In this document: one piece after another, positions 8,568-17,534 of the stretch
How positions within the stretch are numbered: position 1 is the stretch's first letter
Layout of the letters: each line of letters opens with the position of its first letter
Assembly (NCBI RefSeq): GCF_000735605.1
Contig: NZ_JPKG01000006.1
Location: 1-64,000, forward strand
DNA length: 64,000 nt
Source: Allobosea sp. LC85
GTDB taxonomy: Bacteria; Pseudomonadota; Alphaproteobacteria; Rhizobiales; Beijerinckiaceae
Reading direction: 5' to 3'
The notes under the pieces: generated by a model
What the model saw: only the letters and a program-made list of their open reading frames with translations
Told to the model about the DNA's origin: nothing
Databases searched by the model: none
Translations under genes and position numbers: made by a program

Positions 8568-8669
8568 ATCATCGAACCGGATAGCGTATCCGGTCCGATG
8601 ATCTAGCTTTTTGTGTTTGCATCGGCTTTCCCGCAAAACCGCAATCCACTTTTCAGGCCAATGCTTTAG
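8564..8669 (+). repeat. Dispersed palindromic repeat, copy 1 (palindrome plus right-hand tail)
   Basis: The palindrome has 20-base arms (8564-8583 and 8587-8606, one mismatch) around GCG. A conserved tail follows (CTTTTTGTGTTTGCATCGGC, then a segment with CGCAATCCACTTTT). The same unit recurs at 37474-37578 (opposite orientation) and 38472-38540. The stop codon of the M23 gene is the TAG within the left arm. The run of five T after the stem suggests it also works as a terminator. Confidence 0.85.
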
Positions 8670-8695
8670 CCGCACCCCGTTCTGCAGGGCGGAGT

Positions 8696-10069
8696 TCAAA
8701 GTAATGTGCCGCCCAGGATCATCGCGGCCACGCCGAAATAGATCATCAGGCCGGTTACATCGACCAATGTCGCGACAAAGGGTGCCGAAGCACTCGCCGG
8801 GTCGAAGCCCAGGCGCTTGAGGATGAAAGGCAGCATCGAGCCGGTCAGCGAGCCGAAGGCGACGATACCGAGCAGAGCGACGCCGACGGTTGCCGCAATC
8901 AGGGCCCAGTGCTCGCCATAGTCGTACAGACCGAGCTTCTGCCAGGCGATGACGCGCACGACACCGATCGCGCCGAGGATGGCGCCGAGTGTCAGGCCAG
9001 TTGGAATCTCACGCAGCGCCACCCGCCACCAGTCAGCGAGCTTGATCTCGCGCAACGCCAGCGCACGGATCAGGAGCGAGGTGGCCTGCGATCCGGAATT
9101 GCCACCCGAGCTCATGATGAGCGGGATGAACAGGGTCAGCACGATCGCCTTCTCGAGCTGGCCCTCGAAGTGCTGCATCACCGAGGCCGTCAGCATCTCG
9201 CCGACGAGCAGGATGCTGAGCCAGCCGGCGCGCTTGCGGATCATCCGGCCAAAGCTGATCTCGGTGTAGGGCTCGTCGAGCGCCTCCATGCCGCCCAGCT
9301 TCTGCACGTCTTCCGTGGTCTCCGCGATCATCGCGTCGATGACGTCGTCGACCGTGACGATGCCGATGACGCGCTCGGCCGCATCGATGACGGGAACGGC
9401 AAGGAGGTCGTATTTCGTGATCAACCGCGCGACATCCTCCCGGTCCACCTCCGGCGTCACGCTGATCGGCTTCATCTCGGGCACGACGGAGGCGACGAGA
9501 GCCCCCGGATCGCCGCTGATCAGCCGGCGCAGCGAAACGGCCCGGACCAGCTTCCCGGTCGCGGGATCGAGGACATAGATCGCGTAGATCGTCTCGCGCG
9601 TACGCTCGACATGCCGGATGTAGTCGAGCGTGCGAGCGACAGTCCAGTCGGCCGGCACGCTGACGAATTCCGTCGTCATGATCGAGCCCGCGCTTTGCTC
9701 GGGATAGGCAAGCAGCCGGTTCAGCGTCGCGCGCGTGTCGTGGTCGACGCGACCGAGCAGGCGCAGGCGCAGCGGCTCGTCGAATTCCGGGACCACGTCA
9801 GCGACGCGGTCCGCCGACATGGCGGAAAGGAACTGCGCGGCACGCACCTCCGGCATCCGACCGAGCGCTTCGGAGGCTGCCGTCAGTTCATGCTGGTCCA
9901 GGACCTCGACGGCGCGTTCGAACGGCAGGGCAAGGAGCACGGCGGCAACCGTTTCCACGTCCTGCTCGGTCAAGGCCTCGACAATATCGGCGATATGGTC
10001 CCGCGCCAGCGTCTGGGCGAGAGTGACAGCGAGAAGATCCCGCTCCGGTGCGGTGGCAACGGCGTTCAT
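8696..10069 (-). CDS. mgtE: Magnesium transporter MgtE
   Basis: 457 residues, the usual family length, with all domains in order. The cytosolic MgtE N-domain spans about 30-135 (ADIVEALTEQDVETVAAVLL). Two CBS domains span about 140-260 (AGSIMTTEFVSVPADWTV; IGIVTVDDVIDAMI). Five membrane helices follow, with the signature LIMSSGGNSGSQATSLLIRA and a final PFVATLVDVTGLMIYF. MgtE is a Mg2+ channel gated by Mg2+ bound to the N and CBS domains. AAGGA sits 9 bases before the ATG. It is transcribed divergently from the acyl-CoA dehydrogenase. I see no M-box in the short leader, only a hairpin. Confidence 0.96.
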   Translation of the reverse strand: MNAVATAPERDLLAVTLAQTLARDHIADIVEALTEQDVETVAAVLLALPFERAVEVLDQHELTAASEALGRMPEVRAAQFLSAMSADRVADVVPEFDEPLRLRLLGRVDHDTRATLNRLLAYPEQSAGSIMTTEFVSVPADWTVARTLDYIRHVERTRETIYAIYVLDPATGKLVRAVSLRRLISGDPGALVASVVPEMKPISVTPEVDREDVARLITKYDLLAVPVIDAAERVIGIVTVDDVIDAMIAETTEDVQKLGGMEALDEPYTEISFGRMIRKRAGWLSILLVGEMLTASVMQHFEGQLEKAIVLTLFIPLIMSSGGNSGSQATSLLIRALALREIKLADWWRVALREIPTGLTLGAILGAIGVVRVIAWQKLGLYDYGEHWALIAATVGVALLGIVAFGSLTGSMLPFILKRLGFDPASASAPFVATLVDVTGLMIYFGVAAMILGGTLL

Positions 10070-10392
10070 AGCTCATATCCTTTGATCGGCCGTCATGGCC
10101 GATCGCAGGCGAGCCGGATTCCCCGGTCAGGCGCGCGAAACGGCGTCAGACGGCATCGACTGTCGACTGGGACTGTCGGTTGGCATTGGGTCGGGGTTCC
10201 TGTGAAACTGCCGCCGGAAGGCTTGCAGCGAGGCCGAGATGCACCTGAAGCCTCATCGCGTCAACCCCCATCTCCGCGAGTGGACCGCATGTGCGGGAAC
10301 GCCCGTCCAGCTTCGCAAGGACGAGCCGGTCACGCCGGTTGGCGGTTCGTCGCAGGCCCTCTAAGGTCGGCGAACGAAACGACGAGGGCAGC
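10070..10392. other. Divergent intergenic region mgtE / acyl-CoA dehydrogenase
   Basis: 323 bases that must hold both promoters. The clearest structure is the GATCGGCC dyad at 10084-10104. A GACTGTCG-type short direct repeat occurs near 10158-10180. I see no gene and no recognised riboswitch. Confidence 0.5.
10084..10104. promoter_or_regulatory. Hairpin/dyad in the mgtE leader
   Basis: Perfect 8-base inverted repeat GATCGGCC-GTCAT-GGCCGATC, ending 15 bases before the mgtE start. It could be an operator or an mRNA stem near the ribosome binding site; no T-run follows. Confidence 0.4.
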
Positions 10393-11550
10393 ATGGAATT
10401 CGCGCTGAGCGACGAGGAAGGGCTGATCCGGGAAGCCGCGCGAAAGATCGCGTCCGACCGGCTGGCGCCGCTGGCCGAGGCTCTCGATCGCGGTGAAGGC
10501 CGCAGCGAATTCCTGGCCAATCTGAAGACCCTCGCCGAAAACGGCTTCATGGCGCTCAATGTCCGTGGCGAGTTCGGCGGCAGTGAAGCCGGCACGGTCG
10601 CCTTCGCGTTGACACTGGAGGAACTCGCGGCAGCCTGCGCCTCGACCGCGGTCACGACCTCGGTGACCAACATGGTCGGAGAGGTCATCCAGGCGGTTGG
10701 CTCGGCCGAGCACAAGACGACCTATTTGCCAAGGCTCGCGGATGGCACCTATGCCGCCGGAGCCTTCTGCCTGACAGAAGCCGGAGCCGGCTCGGACCCT
10801 GCGGGCATGCGGATGCGGGCGCGCCGCGACGGCGACGGCTATGTGCTCGACGGCCAGAAGATTTTCATCACCAGCGGAGAATATGCCGGCCTCTTCGTGG
10901 TCTGGGCCGTGACCGACCCGGACGCGCCGAAGGGCAAGGGCATCTCGGTCTTCCTGGTTCCGGCCGATACGCCCGGCGTCAGCGTCGGCAAGGCCGAGAA
11001 GAAGATGGGCCAGACCGGCTCCGCCACGAATACCATCCATTTCGAGGGCGCGCGCATCCCGGCTTCGAACCTGATGGGCCGGGAGAATGACGGCTTCCGG
11101 GTCGCGGTCGGCGAGTTGGCCGGCGGGCGCATCGGCGTCGCCGCTGTTTCGCTCGGCATCGCGCGCGCGGCCATGGAGGCCGCGAAGTCCTACGCGAAGG
11201 AGCGGCAGCAATTCGGCCAGGCGCTCAGCGACTTCCAGGGCCTGCAATGGATGATCGCCGACCGCGAGCTCGATCTGCACGCTTCGCGGCTGCTGATCCT
11301 CGACGCTGCCGCCCGCAAGGATCGCGGCGAGCCCTTCGCCCGGGAAGCTTCGATGGCCAAGCTCTTCGCCTCGGAAGCGGCGCATCGCTGCACCGACACG
11401 GCAATCCAGATCCATGGCGGCGCTGGCTATTGCCGCGACTTCCCCGTCGAACGCTACGCCCGCGATGCCCGCATCACCCGAATCTATGAGGGCACCTCCG
11501 AAATCCAGCGCCTGATCATCGCCCGCGAGACCTTGCGCCAGACCGTCTGA
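10393..11550 (+). CDS. Acyl-CoA dehydrogenase
   Basis: 385 residues, standard length, from the ATG at 10393, which follows GAGG. An earlier in-frame start would add 34 unconserved basic residues. Family signatures are CLTEAGAGSDPAGMRMRA (FAD/substrate region), GRENDGFRVAVGELAGGRIG, YAKERQQFGQALSDFQGLQW, and the C-terminal IHGGAGYCRDFPVERYARDA followed by ITRIYEGTSEIQR, whose Glu is the usual catalytic base. It is an FAD enzyme oxidising acyl-CoA in fatty- or branched-acid breakdown and passing electrons to ETF; an ETF-QO is encoded at 32 kb. Chain-length specificity cannot be read. The GST gene follows after 27 bases. Confidence 0.95.
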   Translation: MEFALSDEEGLIREAARKIASDRLAPLAEALDRGEGRSEFLANLKTLAENGFMALNVRGEFGGSEAGTVAFALTLEELAAACASTAVTTSVTNMVGEVIQAVGSAEHKTTYLPRLADGTYAAGAFCLTEAGAGSDPAGMRMRARRDGDGYVLDGQKIFITSGEYAGLFVVWAVTDPDAPKGKGISVFLVPADTPGVSVGKAEKKMGQTGSATNTIHFEGARIPASNLMGRENDGFRVAVGELAGGRIGVAAVSLGIARAAMEAAKSYAKERQQFGQALSDFQGLQWMIADRELDLHASRLLILDAAARKDRGEPFAREASMAKLFASEAAHRCTDTAIQIHGGAGYCRDFPVERYARDARITRIYEGTSEIQRLIIARETLRQTV

Positions 11551-11577
11551 CCACCCCCAAACCTGAAAGCCTGCCTC

Positions 11578-12240
11578 ATGACCCTGACGATCTACGGGTG
11601 CTATCGTTCGCGCGCGACGCGCAATATCTGGCTCGCCAACGAGCTCGGCCTCGCCTTCAAGCATGAACCAGTGATCCAGGCTGGCCGAGTGCCTGATCCA
11701 AAGGCGGCGGATGCGCCGGTCCATACCCGCAGCGCCGAATTCCTGAAGGTGAACCCCAACGGGCATATTCCGTCGATCGACGACGATGGCTTCGTGCTGC
11801 ACGAATCGCTCGCAATCAACCTCTATCTCGCCCGGAAGCATGGCGGCCCGCTGGCACCGAAGGACGTCCAGGAAGAGGGACTGGCAGCGATGTGGTCGCT
11901 CTGGGCCGCAACCGAATGCGAGACCAACGCGCTCAACACCCTCTATCACCGCGTCGCCAAACCGCTGGCGGAACGCGACGGCAAACTGGCCGACGCCGCG
12001 GCCGAGGCCCTGCGCGCGCCGCTGGCTGTGCTCAACGATGCCCTCGCCAAGGACGGCTATCTCGTCGGCGGTCGCTTCACCGTCGTCGACATCAATGTCT
12101 CCGAAGTCATCCGCTATGCCCAGACCGGCGCGCCCGAGCTGTTTGCCGCCGTTCCGCTTGTGAAGGCCTGGCTCGAAGCCTGTCAGGCCCGCCCTGCCTT
12201 CAAGGCGATGTGGCAGGCGCGGGACGCCGAGGCGGCCTGA
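11578..12240 (+). CDS. Glutathione S-transferase family protein
   Basis: 220 residues. The thioredoxin-like N-domain (MTLTIYGCYRSRATRNIWLA) contains the glutathione-binding NPNGHIPSIDDDG and HESLAINLYLARK. A helical C-domain follows with the folding motif GRFTVVDINVSEV. It lies 27 bases behind the acyl-CoA dehydrogenase and is probably co-transcribed. The substrate is unknown; GSTs in this setting may detoxify acyl or electrophilic by-products, but that is inference. Confidence 0.92.
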   Translation: MTLTIYGCYRSRATRNIWLANELGLAFKHEPVIQAGRVPDPKAADAPVHTRSAEFLKVNPNGHIPSIDDDGFVLHESLAINLYLARKHGGPLAPKDVQEEGLAAMWSLWAATECETNALNTLYHRVAKPLAERDGKLADAAAEALRAPLAVLNDALAKDGYLVGGRFTVVDINVSEVIRYAQTGAPELFAAVPLVKAWLEACQARPAFKAMWQARDAEAA

Positions 12241-12323
12241 TCAGAAAGCGGGTGGCGGCTCGCCCGCCTTCGTCTTAGCGATCCTGCAACAGCGTTCCAG
12301 GATCGCGTCAAGGACCGAGCCCC

Positions 12324-13268
12324 ATGGCCTCTTCCCCCGCCTCCCCGCCCACCGCGATGGGCACGCGCGAGTGGCTTCTGCTGCTCGTGCTTTCGCTGCT
12401 CTGGGGCGGCTCGTTCTTCTTCGCCAAGATCGCGGTGACGGAATGGCCGCCGCTCGCAGTGGTGCTAGCGCGGGTCGCCCTTGCCGCAGCCGTCCTCCAT
12501 GTCGCCGTGCGCGCGCTTGGCCTGACGATGGCGGTGGGCGGCCGGATGTGGCTCGCCTTCTTCGGCATGGGCCTGCTCAACAATCTCATCCCCTTCGGCC
12601 TGATCTTCTGGGGGCAGACGCAGATCGGCGCAGGTCTCGCCGCGATCCTGAATGCGACCACCCCGGTCTTCGGCGTGGTGGTCGCTCATTTTTTCGGCAG
12701 CAACGAGAAGGCCACGCCACTGAAGATCACCGGCGTTCTGGCCGGTGTCGTCGGCGTCGCCATCCTGATGGGCCCGGATGTGATCAGTGGTCTGGGCAAT
12801 GCGCTGCTTCCGCAGCTCGCCTGCCTGGCGGCCGCGCTCTCCTATGGCTTTGCCGGCCTCTATGGCCGCCGGTTCCGGGAGCTCCCACCCTTGGTGACGG
12901 CAACCGGCCAGCTCAGCGCCACCACGGTCATGACCGTGCCACTGGTCCTGCTCCTCGCGCCGCCATGGCTCCTGCCGTTCCCATCCAGGGCCGCGATCGG
13001 CGCCCTGGTCGGGCTCGCCCTGCTCTCGACTGCACTCGCCTATGTCATCTTCTTCCAGATCATGAGGCGCGCCGGCGGCAGCAACGCCATGCTGGTGACC
13101 TTCCTCGTGCCGGTCAGCGCCATCCTGCTCGGCGTCGGGCTGCTTGGGGAAGCGCTGCTGCCACGGCATTTCCTCGGCATGGCGGCGATCTTCCTCGGCC
13201 TCGCCCTGATCGATGGACGGCTCTTCCGGCGCCGCAAAGGCGCTCATCCTCAGGAAAGCCGCATCTAG
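12324..13268 (+). CDS. DMT superfamily (EamA) transporter
   Basis: 314 residues with ten predicted membrane helices in two EamA repeats. The first begins WLLLLVLSLLWGGSFFFAKI and the second begins near ACLAAALSYGFAGLYGRRF. The inner-membrane metabolite/drug exporter family is certain, but the substrate cannot be inferred. It lies 83 bases after the GST gene on the same strand and ends in a basic cytoplasmic tail. No clear terminator follows before the LysR gene. Confidence 0.93.
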   Translation: MASSPASPPTAMGTREWLLLLVLSLLWGGSFFFAKIAVTEWPPLAVVLARVALAAAVLHVAVRALGLTMAVGGRMWLAFFGMGLLNNLIPFGLIFWGQTQIGAGLAAILNATTPVFGVVVAHFFGSNEKATPLKITGVLAGVVGVAILMGPDVISGLGNALLPQLACLAAALSYGFAGLYGRRFRELPPLVTATGQLSATTVMTVPLVLLLAPPWLLPFPSRAAIGALVGLALLSTALAYVIFFQIMRRAGGSNAMLVTFLVPVSAILLGVGLLGEALLPRHFLGMAAIFLGLALIDGRLFRRRKGAHPQESRI

Positions 13269-13402
13269 CCCACGGCTTTGTTGCCAAAAAATTATGAATT
13301 GCTCTACGGTCGCTTTCACGGCGCTAGCCGCTAAAGGCCATAACCGCGAAGGCTGGAAGATATCGCAAAAAGCGATACGCCAGAGGGGAGCAGACGATCG
13401 TC

Positions 13403-14392
13403 ATGGATGTTCGGCAACTGCGATGCTTCATCGCGGTGGCGGAGGAACTGCATTTCGGCCGCGCGGCTGAAAGGCTTGGCCTCGCACCACCAGCACTTTC
13501 GCGCCAGATCAGCACGTTGGAAGACGAGCTCGGCGTCAGCCTGCTCACGCGCACGACGCGTCAGGTCGCGCTGACCCGCGCCGGACTGCTCATGCTCGAG
13601 GAAGCCAAGGGCATCCTCGTCAAGATGGAACACGCGTCGCGCGCCGTGCGCGAAGCCTCGCTCGCCTCCAGCAAGGTGCTGCGGGTCGGAGCGATCGATG
13701 CCGCCTCCTCCAGCTTCGTCCCACAAGCTCTCGTCGCCTTCCGCGAGCGCCACCCCGGCATCGAGATCAAATTTGTCGAAGCGATGACCGCGGCACTGAT
13801 CCAGATGCTGGAAGCCGGCAAGCTCGACATCGCGCTCGTGCGTCCGCCGCGCAAGCCGACAGACTGCGCCTTCGAGATTTTGCGTGTCGAACGGCCGATC
13901 GTGGTGCTCAACGAGACCCATCCGCTCGCCGCCCGCGAGAGCCTGACGATGAACGACCTGATCGGCGAACCGTTCGTCGTTCCGTCCAAGCGGATCCGGC
14001 CCTTCGCCTATGATCTTGTGATGGCCTATTTCGAAAGCGTTGGCTCGGTGCCGAACGTGACGATCGAGGCCACCGAAAAGCCTGCCATGATGTCCGCCGT
14101 CGCGGCCGGGCTCGGCATGGCGCTCGCCCCCGACTGGGTCTCGCGGCTGACCTTTCCCGGCGTGACAATGCGCCGCCTGCGTGGCGCGTTGCTCGATCCG
14201 CCGCCGCCTGGCGCCCTTGTCGGCGTCGCCTGGCGCCCGCATCAGAAACTCGCGGCGCGCGACGACTTTCTGAACATTCTTCGCGAAAGCGTGACGCTGA
14301 TCGACGAGAAGAACGTCCTGCCATTCACCATGCCTGTCAAAAAACTGAAGCGTGCGGCCCAGATCGCCAGACCGCAGACTGGAGGAGCCTGA
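13403..14392 (+). CDS. LysR-family transcriptional regulator linked to tctBAC
   Basis: 329 residues. The N-terminal winged helix MDVRQLRCFIAVAEELHFGR ... LGLAPPALSRQISTLEDELG is classic LysR. A periplasmic-binding-like effector domain covers about 90-295. Its stop overlaps the tctB start by one base (TGATG), so regulator and transporter share a transcript in the same direction. This is unusual for LysR genes, which are more often divergent. The effector is presumably the transported carboxylate. Confidence 0.95.
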   Translation: MDVRQLRCFIAVAEELHFGRAAERLGLAPPALSRQISTLEDELGVSLLTRTTRQVALTRAGLLMLEEAKGILVKMEHASRAVREASLASSKVLRVGAIDAASSSFVPQALVAFRERHPGIEIKFVEAMTAALIQMLEAGKLDIALVRPPRKPTDCAFEILRVERPIVVLNETHPLAARESLTMNDLIGEPFVVPSKRIRPFAYDLVMAYFESVGSVPNVTIEATEKPAMMSAVAAGLGMALAPDWVSRLTFPGVTMRRLRGALLDPPPPGALVGVAWRPHQKLAARDDFLNILRESVTLIDEKNVLPFTMPVKKLKRAAQIARPQTGGA

Positions 14393-14910
14393 TGAGCTTG
14401 AACAAGATCGAACGCGCGCAGGGCCTGCGTGTCCGTTCGCAACAGGATCTGGCCGCCGGGCTGTTCATGATCCTTCTCGCGATCGTGGCGCTGGTCCTCG
14501 CCAGGGATCTGCCGATGGGGTCGCTCCGACAGATCGGGCCGGGCATGTTGCCGAAGGCCTTTGCCGTCATCTGTGCCGGCCTCGGAGTGCTCCTGGCCTT
14601 GAGCTCGCTGCGCTACCACGGCGAGAAGCTCTCGGGCTGGTCCTGGCGCGGAGTGATCTTCGTGCTGGGCGGCGCCGTTGTCTTCGGCCTCACCATTCGC
14701 GGCTTCGATCTGGGGCCGATCAAGATTCCGCAGCTCGGTCTCGTCGTTGCCGGCCCCCTGGTCGTGCTGATCGCCGGCCTGGCGGCGGATGACCGCAAGA
14801 TCAAGGAACTGGTGATCTTCGCGCTCGTCATGACGACCTTCTGCGCGCTGCTGTTCAAATATGCATTGGGCCTGCCGATCCCCCTGGCGCCCTGGCTGTT
14901 GGGGATCTGA
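14392..14910 (+). CDS. tctB: Tripartite tricarboxylate transporter small membrane subunit TctB
   Basis: 172 residues with four hydrophobic helices (LAAGLFMILLAIVALVLARD; MLPKAFAVICAGLGVLLAL; WRGVIFVLGGAVVFGLTI; the last near 130-170). The motif GSLRQIGPGMLPKAFAV is typical of TctB. It is the small membrane subunit pairing with TctA. It overlaps the LysR gene by one base, and tctA begins five bases after its stop, so the cluster is tightly coupled. Confidence 0.93.
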   Translation: MSLNKIERAQGLRVRSQQDLAAGLFMILLAIVALVLARDLPMGSLRQIGPGMLPKAFAVICAGLGVLLALSSLRYHGEKLSGWSWRGVIFVLGGAVVFGLTIRGFDLGPIKIPQLGLVVAGPLVVLIAGLAADDRKIKELVIFALVMTTFCALLFKYALGLPIPLAPWLLGI

Positions 14911-14914
14911 TTCA

Positions 14915-16417
14915 ATGAGTGAAATGATTGCACATCTGCAGCTCGGCTTCGGCGTCGCGCTCTCGCTGCAGAATATCGCGCTCGCTTTCGCCGGCTGCCT
15001 CGTCGGCACACTGATCGGCGTACTGCCCGGCGTCGGGCCGATCGCCACCATCGCCATGCTGCTGCCGATCACCTTCGGGCTCGATCCTGTCGGCGCGCTG
15101 ATCATGCTGGCCGGCATCTATTACGGGGCCCAGTACGGCGGCTCGACCACAGCGATCCTGGTCAACATCCCCGGCGAGGCGACGGCGGTCGTCACCACCC
15201 TCGACGGTCACCAGATGGCCAAGCAGGGCCGCGCCGGCGTTGCGCTCGGAACGGCAGCGCTCGGCTCCTTCTTCGCCGGCTGCGTCGCCACGTTGGTTAT
15301 CGCCGCGCTCGGCGCACCGTTGACCAAGCTCGCGCTGCTGTTCGGTCCGGCCGAGTATTTCTCGCTGATGGTCATGGGTCTTTGCTTCGCGGTCGTGCTT
15401 GCGCGCGGCTCGATCCTCAAGGCCTTCTGCATGATCATGCTCGGCCTTCTGCTCTCGACGGTCGGCACCGATCTCGAGACCGGCCAGGAGCGCATGACCT
15501 TCGGCTTCCCACCTTTGTCCGACGGCATCGACTTCGCCGTGCTCGCAATGGGCGTGTTCGGTTTCGCCGAGGTGCTGCGGAACCTCGAGAACCCAGAGAC
15601 CCGCGACGTCGTGCGCGCCAAGATCGGCCGCCTGCTGCCGGACTGGAACGACATCAAGCAGTCGATCGCCCCCGTCTTGCGCGGCACGGCGATCGGCGGC
15701 ACGCTCGGCATCCTGCCTGGCAATGGTGCGGTACTGGGCCCCTTCGCGAGCTACACGGTCGAGAAGAAACTGGCCAAGGACCCATCCCGCTTCGGTCGCG
15801 GCGCGATCGAAGGCGTCGCCGGTCCTGAATCGGCCAACAATGCCGGCGCGCAGACCGCCTTCATCCCGCTGCTCACGCTGGGCATCCCGCCGAATGCGGT
15901 GATGGCGCTGATGGTCGGCGCGATGACGATCCACGGCATCATTCCCGGCCCACAGGTCATGACCAAGAACCCGGAGCTGTTCTGGGGCATGATCGCGTCG
16001 ATGTGGATCGGCAACCTGATGCTGCTCATCATCAACCTGCCGCTGGTCGGTCTCTGGGTGAAGCTGCTGCAGGTGCCTTACCGCCTGATGTTCCCGGCGA
16101 TCTTGATCTTCTGCTGCATCGGCATTTACTCGGTGAACAACCAGCCGGTCGATGTCGCGTTCACGGCGCTGTTCGGGCTGTTCGGCTACATCCTGATCAA
16201 GCTCGGCTTCGAGCCCGCTCCGATGCTGCTCGGCTTCGTGCTCGGCAAGCTGATGGAGGAGAAGCTGCGTCAGGCGCTGATCATCTCGCGCGGCTCGTTC
16301 ATGACCTTCATCGAGCGGCCGATCTCCGGCGGCCTGCTGGCTGTCGCCGTGATCATCCTGGTGATCGCGCTGCTGCCCTCGATCTCGAAGAAGCGCGACG
16401 AGGTGTTCACCGAATGA
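14915..16417 (+). CDS. tctA: Tripartite tricarboxylate transporter large permease TctA
   Basis: 500 residues, about twelve membrane helices, from the ATG at 14915 (an in-frame start 54 bases earlier lies inside tctB). Signatures are GTLIGVLPGVGPIATIAMLL, the ligand-proximal YGGSTTAILVNIPGE, and in the second repeat GILPGNGAVLGPFASY and PESANNAGAQTAFIPLLTLG. It forms the inner-membrane Na+- or H+-driven channel that accepts substrate from TctC. Specificity is set by the binding protein and is not readable. Confidence 0.96.
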   Translation: MSEMIAHLQLGFGVALSLQNIALAFAGCLVGTLIGVLPGVGPIATIAMLLPITFGLDPVGALIMLAGIYYGAQYGGSTTAILVNIPGEATAVVTTLDGHQMAKQGRAGVALGTAALGSFFAGCVATLVIAALGAPLTKLALLFGPAEYFSLMVMGLCFAVVLARGSILKAFCMIMLGLLLSTVGTDLETGQERMTFGFPPLSDGIDFAVLAMGVFGFAEVLRNLENPETRDVVRAKIGRLLPDWNDIKQSIAPVLRGTAIGGTLGILPGNGAVLGPFASYTVEKKLAKDPSRFGRGAIEGVAGPESANNAGAQTAFIPLLTLGIPPNAVMALMVGAMTIHGIIPGPQVMTKNPELFWGMIASMWIGNLMLLIINLPLVGLWVKLLQVPYRLMFPAILIFCCIGIYSVNNQPVDVAFTALFGLFGYILIKLGFEPAPMLLGFVLGKLMEEKLRQALIISRGSFMTFIERPISGGLLAVAVIILVIALLPSISKKRDEVFTE

Positions 16418-16478
16418 CGGGGTTGCTCCGCCATCAGCTTCCCCGCCACGCTGTCCCATCGATTTCAGGGAGGATTCC

Positions 16479-17453
16479 ATGAAGAAACTTGCAATTGGCC
16501 TCGCGGCCACCTTCGCGCTGGCCCTTGCCGGCGGTGCGCAGGCGCAATCGAAATACCCGGAGAAGCCGATCACCATGATCGTGCCCTTCGCGGCCGGCGG
16601 CCCGACCGACATCATCGCCCGCATCGTCGGGGAGAACATGTCGAAGACACTCGGCCAGCAGATCGTGATCGAGAACGTGGCGGGTGCCGGCGGCACGACC
16701 GGCATCACCCGCGCTCTGACCGCAACGCCTGACGGCTACACCATCGCGATGGGTCATCTCGGCACATTCTCGGCTGCGCCGGCGACCTATCCCGGCCTGA
16801 AATACGACCCGATCAACGGCATGCAGCCGATCGGTCTCGCCGGCGGCACGCCGATCCTGATCGTCGCCCGCAAGAATTTCGAGCCGAAGGACCTGAAGGA
16901 GTTCGTCGCCTATGTGAAGGCGAACGCCGACAAGGTGAACGAGGCCCATGCCGGCGTTGGATCGGTCTCCTGGACAACCTGCACCCTTTTGAAGGGCCAG
17001 CTTGGCGTGCCGAAGCTGAACGCCGTCGCCTATCGCGGCACGGGCCCTGCCCTCAACGATCTCGTCTCCGGCCAGATCGATTTCATGTGCGACCAGATCG
17101 TCAGCGTCGCCGAGCAGGTCAAGGCCGATACGATCAAGGCCTATGCGGTTGCTTCGGCGGAGCGTTCACCTGCCCTGCCGAACGTGCCGACCACCAAGGA
17201 AGCTGGCCTGCCCGAGTATCAGATCGAGGCCTGGAACGGCATCGCCGCGCCTAAGGGCACGCCGAAGGAGGTCGTCGACCGGCTCGTCGCCGCGCTCGAC
17301 AAGGCGCTGAAGGACGAAGGCGTCAAGAAGCGCCTGCTCGATCTCGGCACCGTTCTGCCGAGTGCCGAGGAGCGCACGCCAGCCGGCTTCGGCGCGTTGA
17401 TCAAGCGCGATGCCGACAAGCTCAGCCCGACCCTGGCGGCGGCGCCGAAGTAA
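16479..17453 (+). CDS. tctC: Tripartite tricarboxylate transporter periplasmic binding protein (TctC/Bug family)
   Basis: 324 residues; GGGAGG lies 5 bases before the ATG. A signal peptide (MKKLAIGLAATFALALAGGA then QAQ) is followed by the Bug-family opening YPEKPITMIVPFAAGGPTDI and later RKNFEPKDLKEFVAYVKAN. It binds a carboxylate in the periplasm and delivers it to TctAB. It is the last gene before a strong intrinsic terminator, closing the lysR-tctB-tctA-tctC unit. Confidence 0.96.
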   Translation: MKKLAIGLAATFALALAGGAQAQSKYPEKPITMIVPFAAGGPTDIIARIVGENMSKTLGQQIVIENVAGAGGTTGITRALTATPDGYTIAMGHLGTFSAAPATYPGLKYDPINGMQPIGLAGGTPILIVARKNFEPKDLKEFVAYVKANADKVNEAHAGVGSVSWTTCTLLKGQLGVPKLNAVAYRGTGPALNDLVSGQIDFMCDQIVSVAEQVKADTIKAYAVASAERSPALPNVPTTKEAGLPEYQIEAWNGIAAPKGTPKEVVDRLVAALDKALKDEGVKKRLLDLGTVLPSAEERTPAGFGALIKRDADKLSPTLAAAPK

Positions 17454-17477
17454 GCGCCCTCCCTCTCGGGTTCCGTG

Positions 17478-17507
17478 ACGGCGGGCCCAGCGGCCCGCCG
17501 TTTTCTT
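17478..17507 (+). terminator. Rho-independent terminator after tctC
   Basis: Perfect 10-base stem ACGGCGGGCC-CAGC-GGCCCGCCGT followed by TTTCTTTT. It ends the tct operon and separates it from the ureidoglycolate lyase gene. Confidence 0.9.
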
Positions 17508-17534
17508 TTGGCTCCGAACCGGTAGCATCGCGGC

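Noticed and set aside
10070-10392. M-box or other Mg riboswitch for mgtE
   Set aside because: Leader is short and I see only one simple dyad, not the conserved M-box core.
8909-10408. 499-residue plus-strand ORF
   Set aside because: Antisense of mgtE extending into the divergent region; no support.
14912-16708. 598-residue minus-strand ORF
   Set aside because: Antisense of tctA/tctC; charged composition from reading hydrophobic codons backwards.
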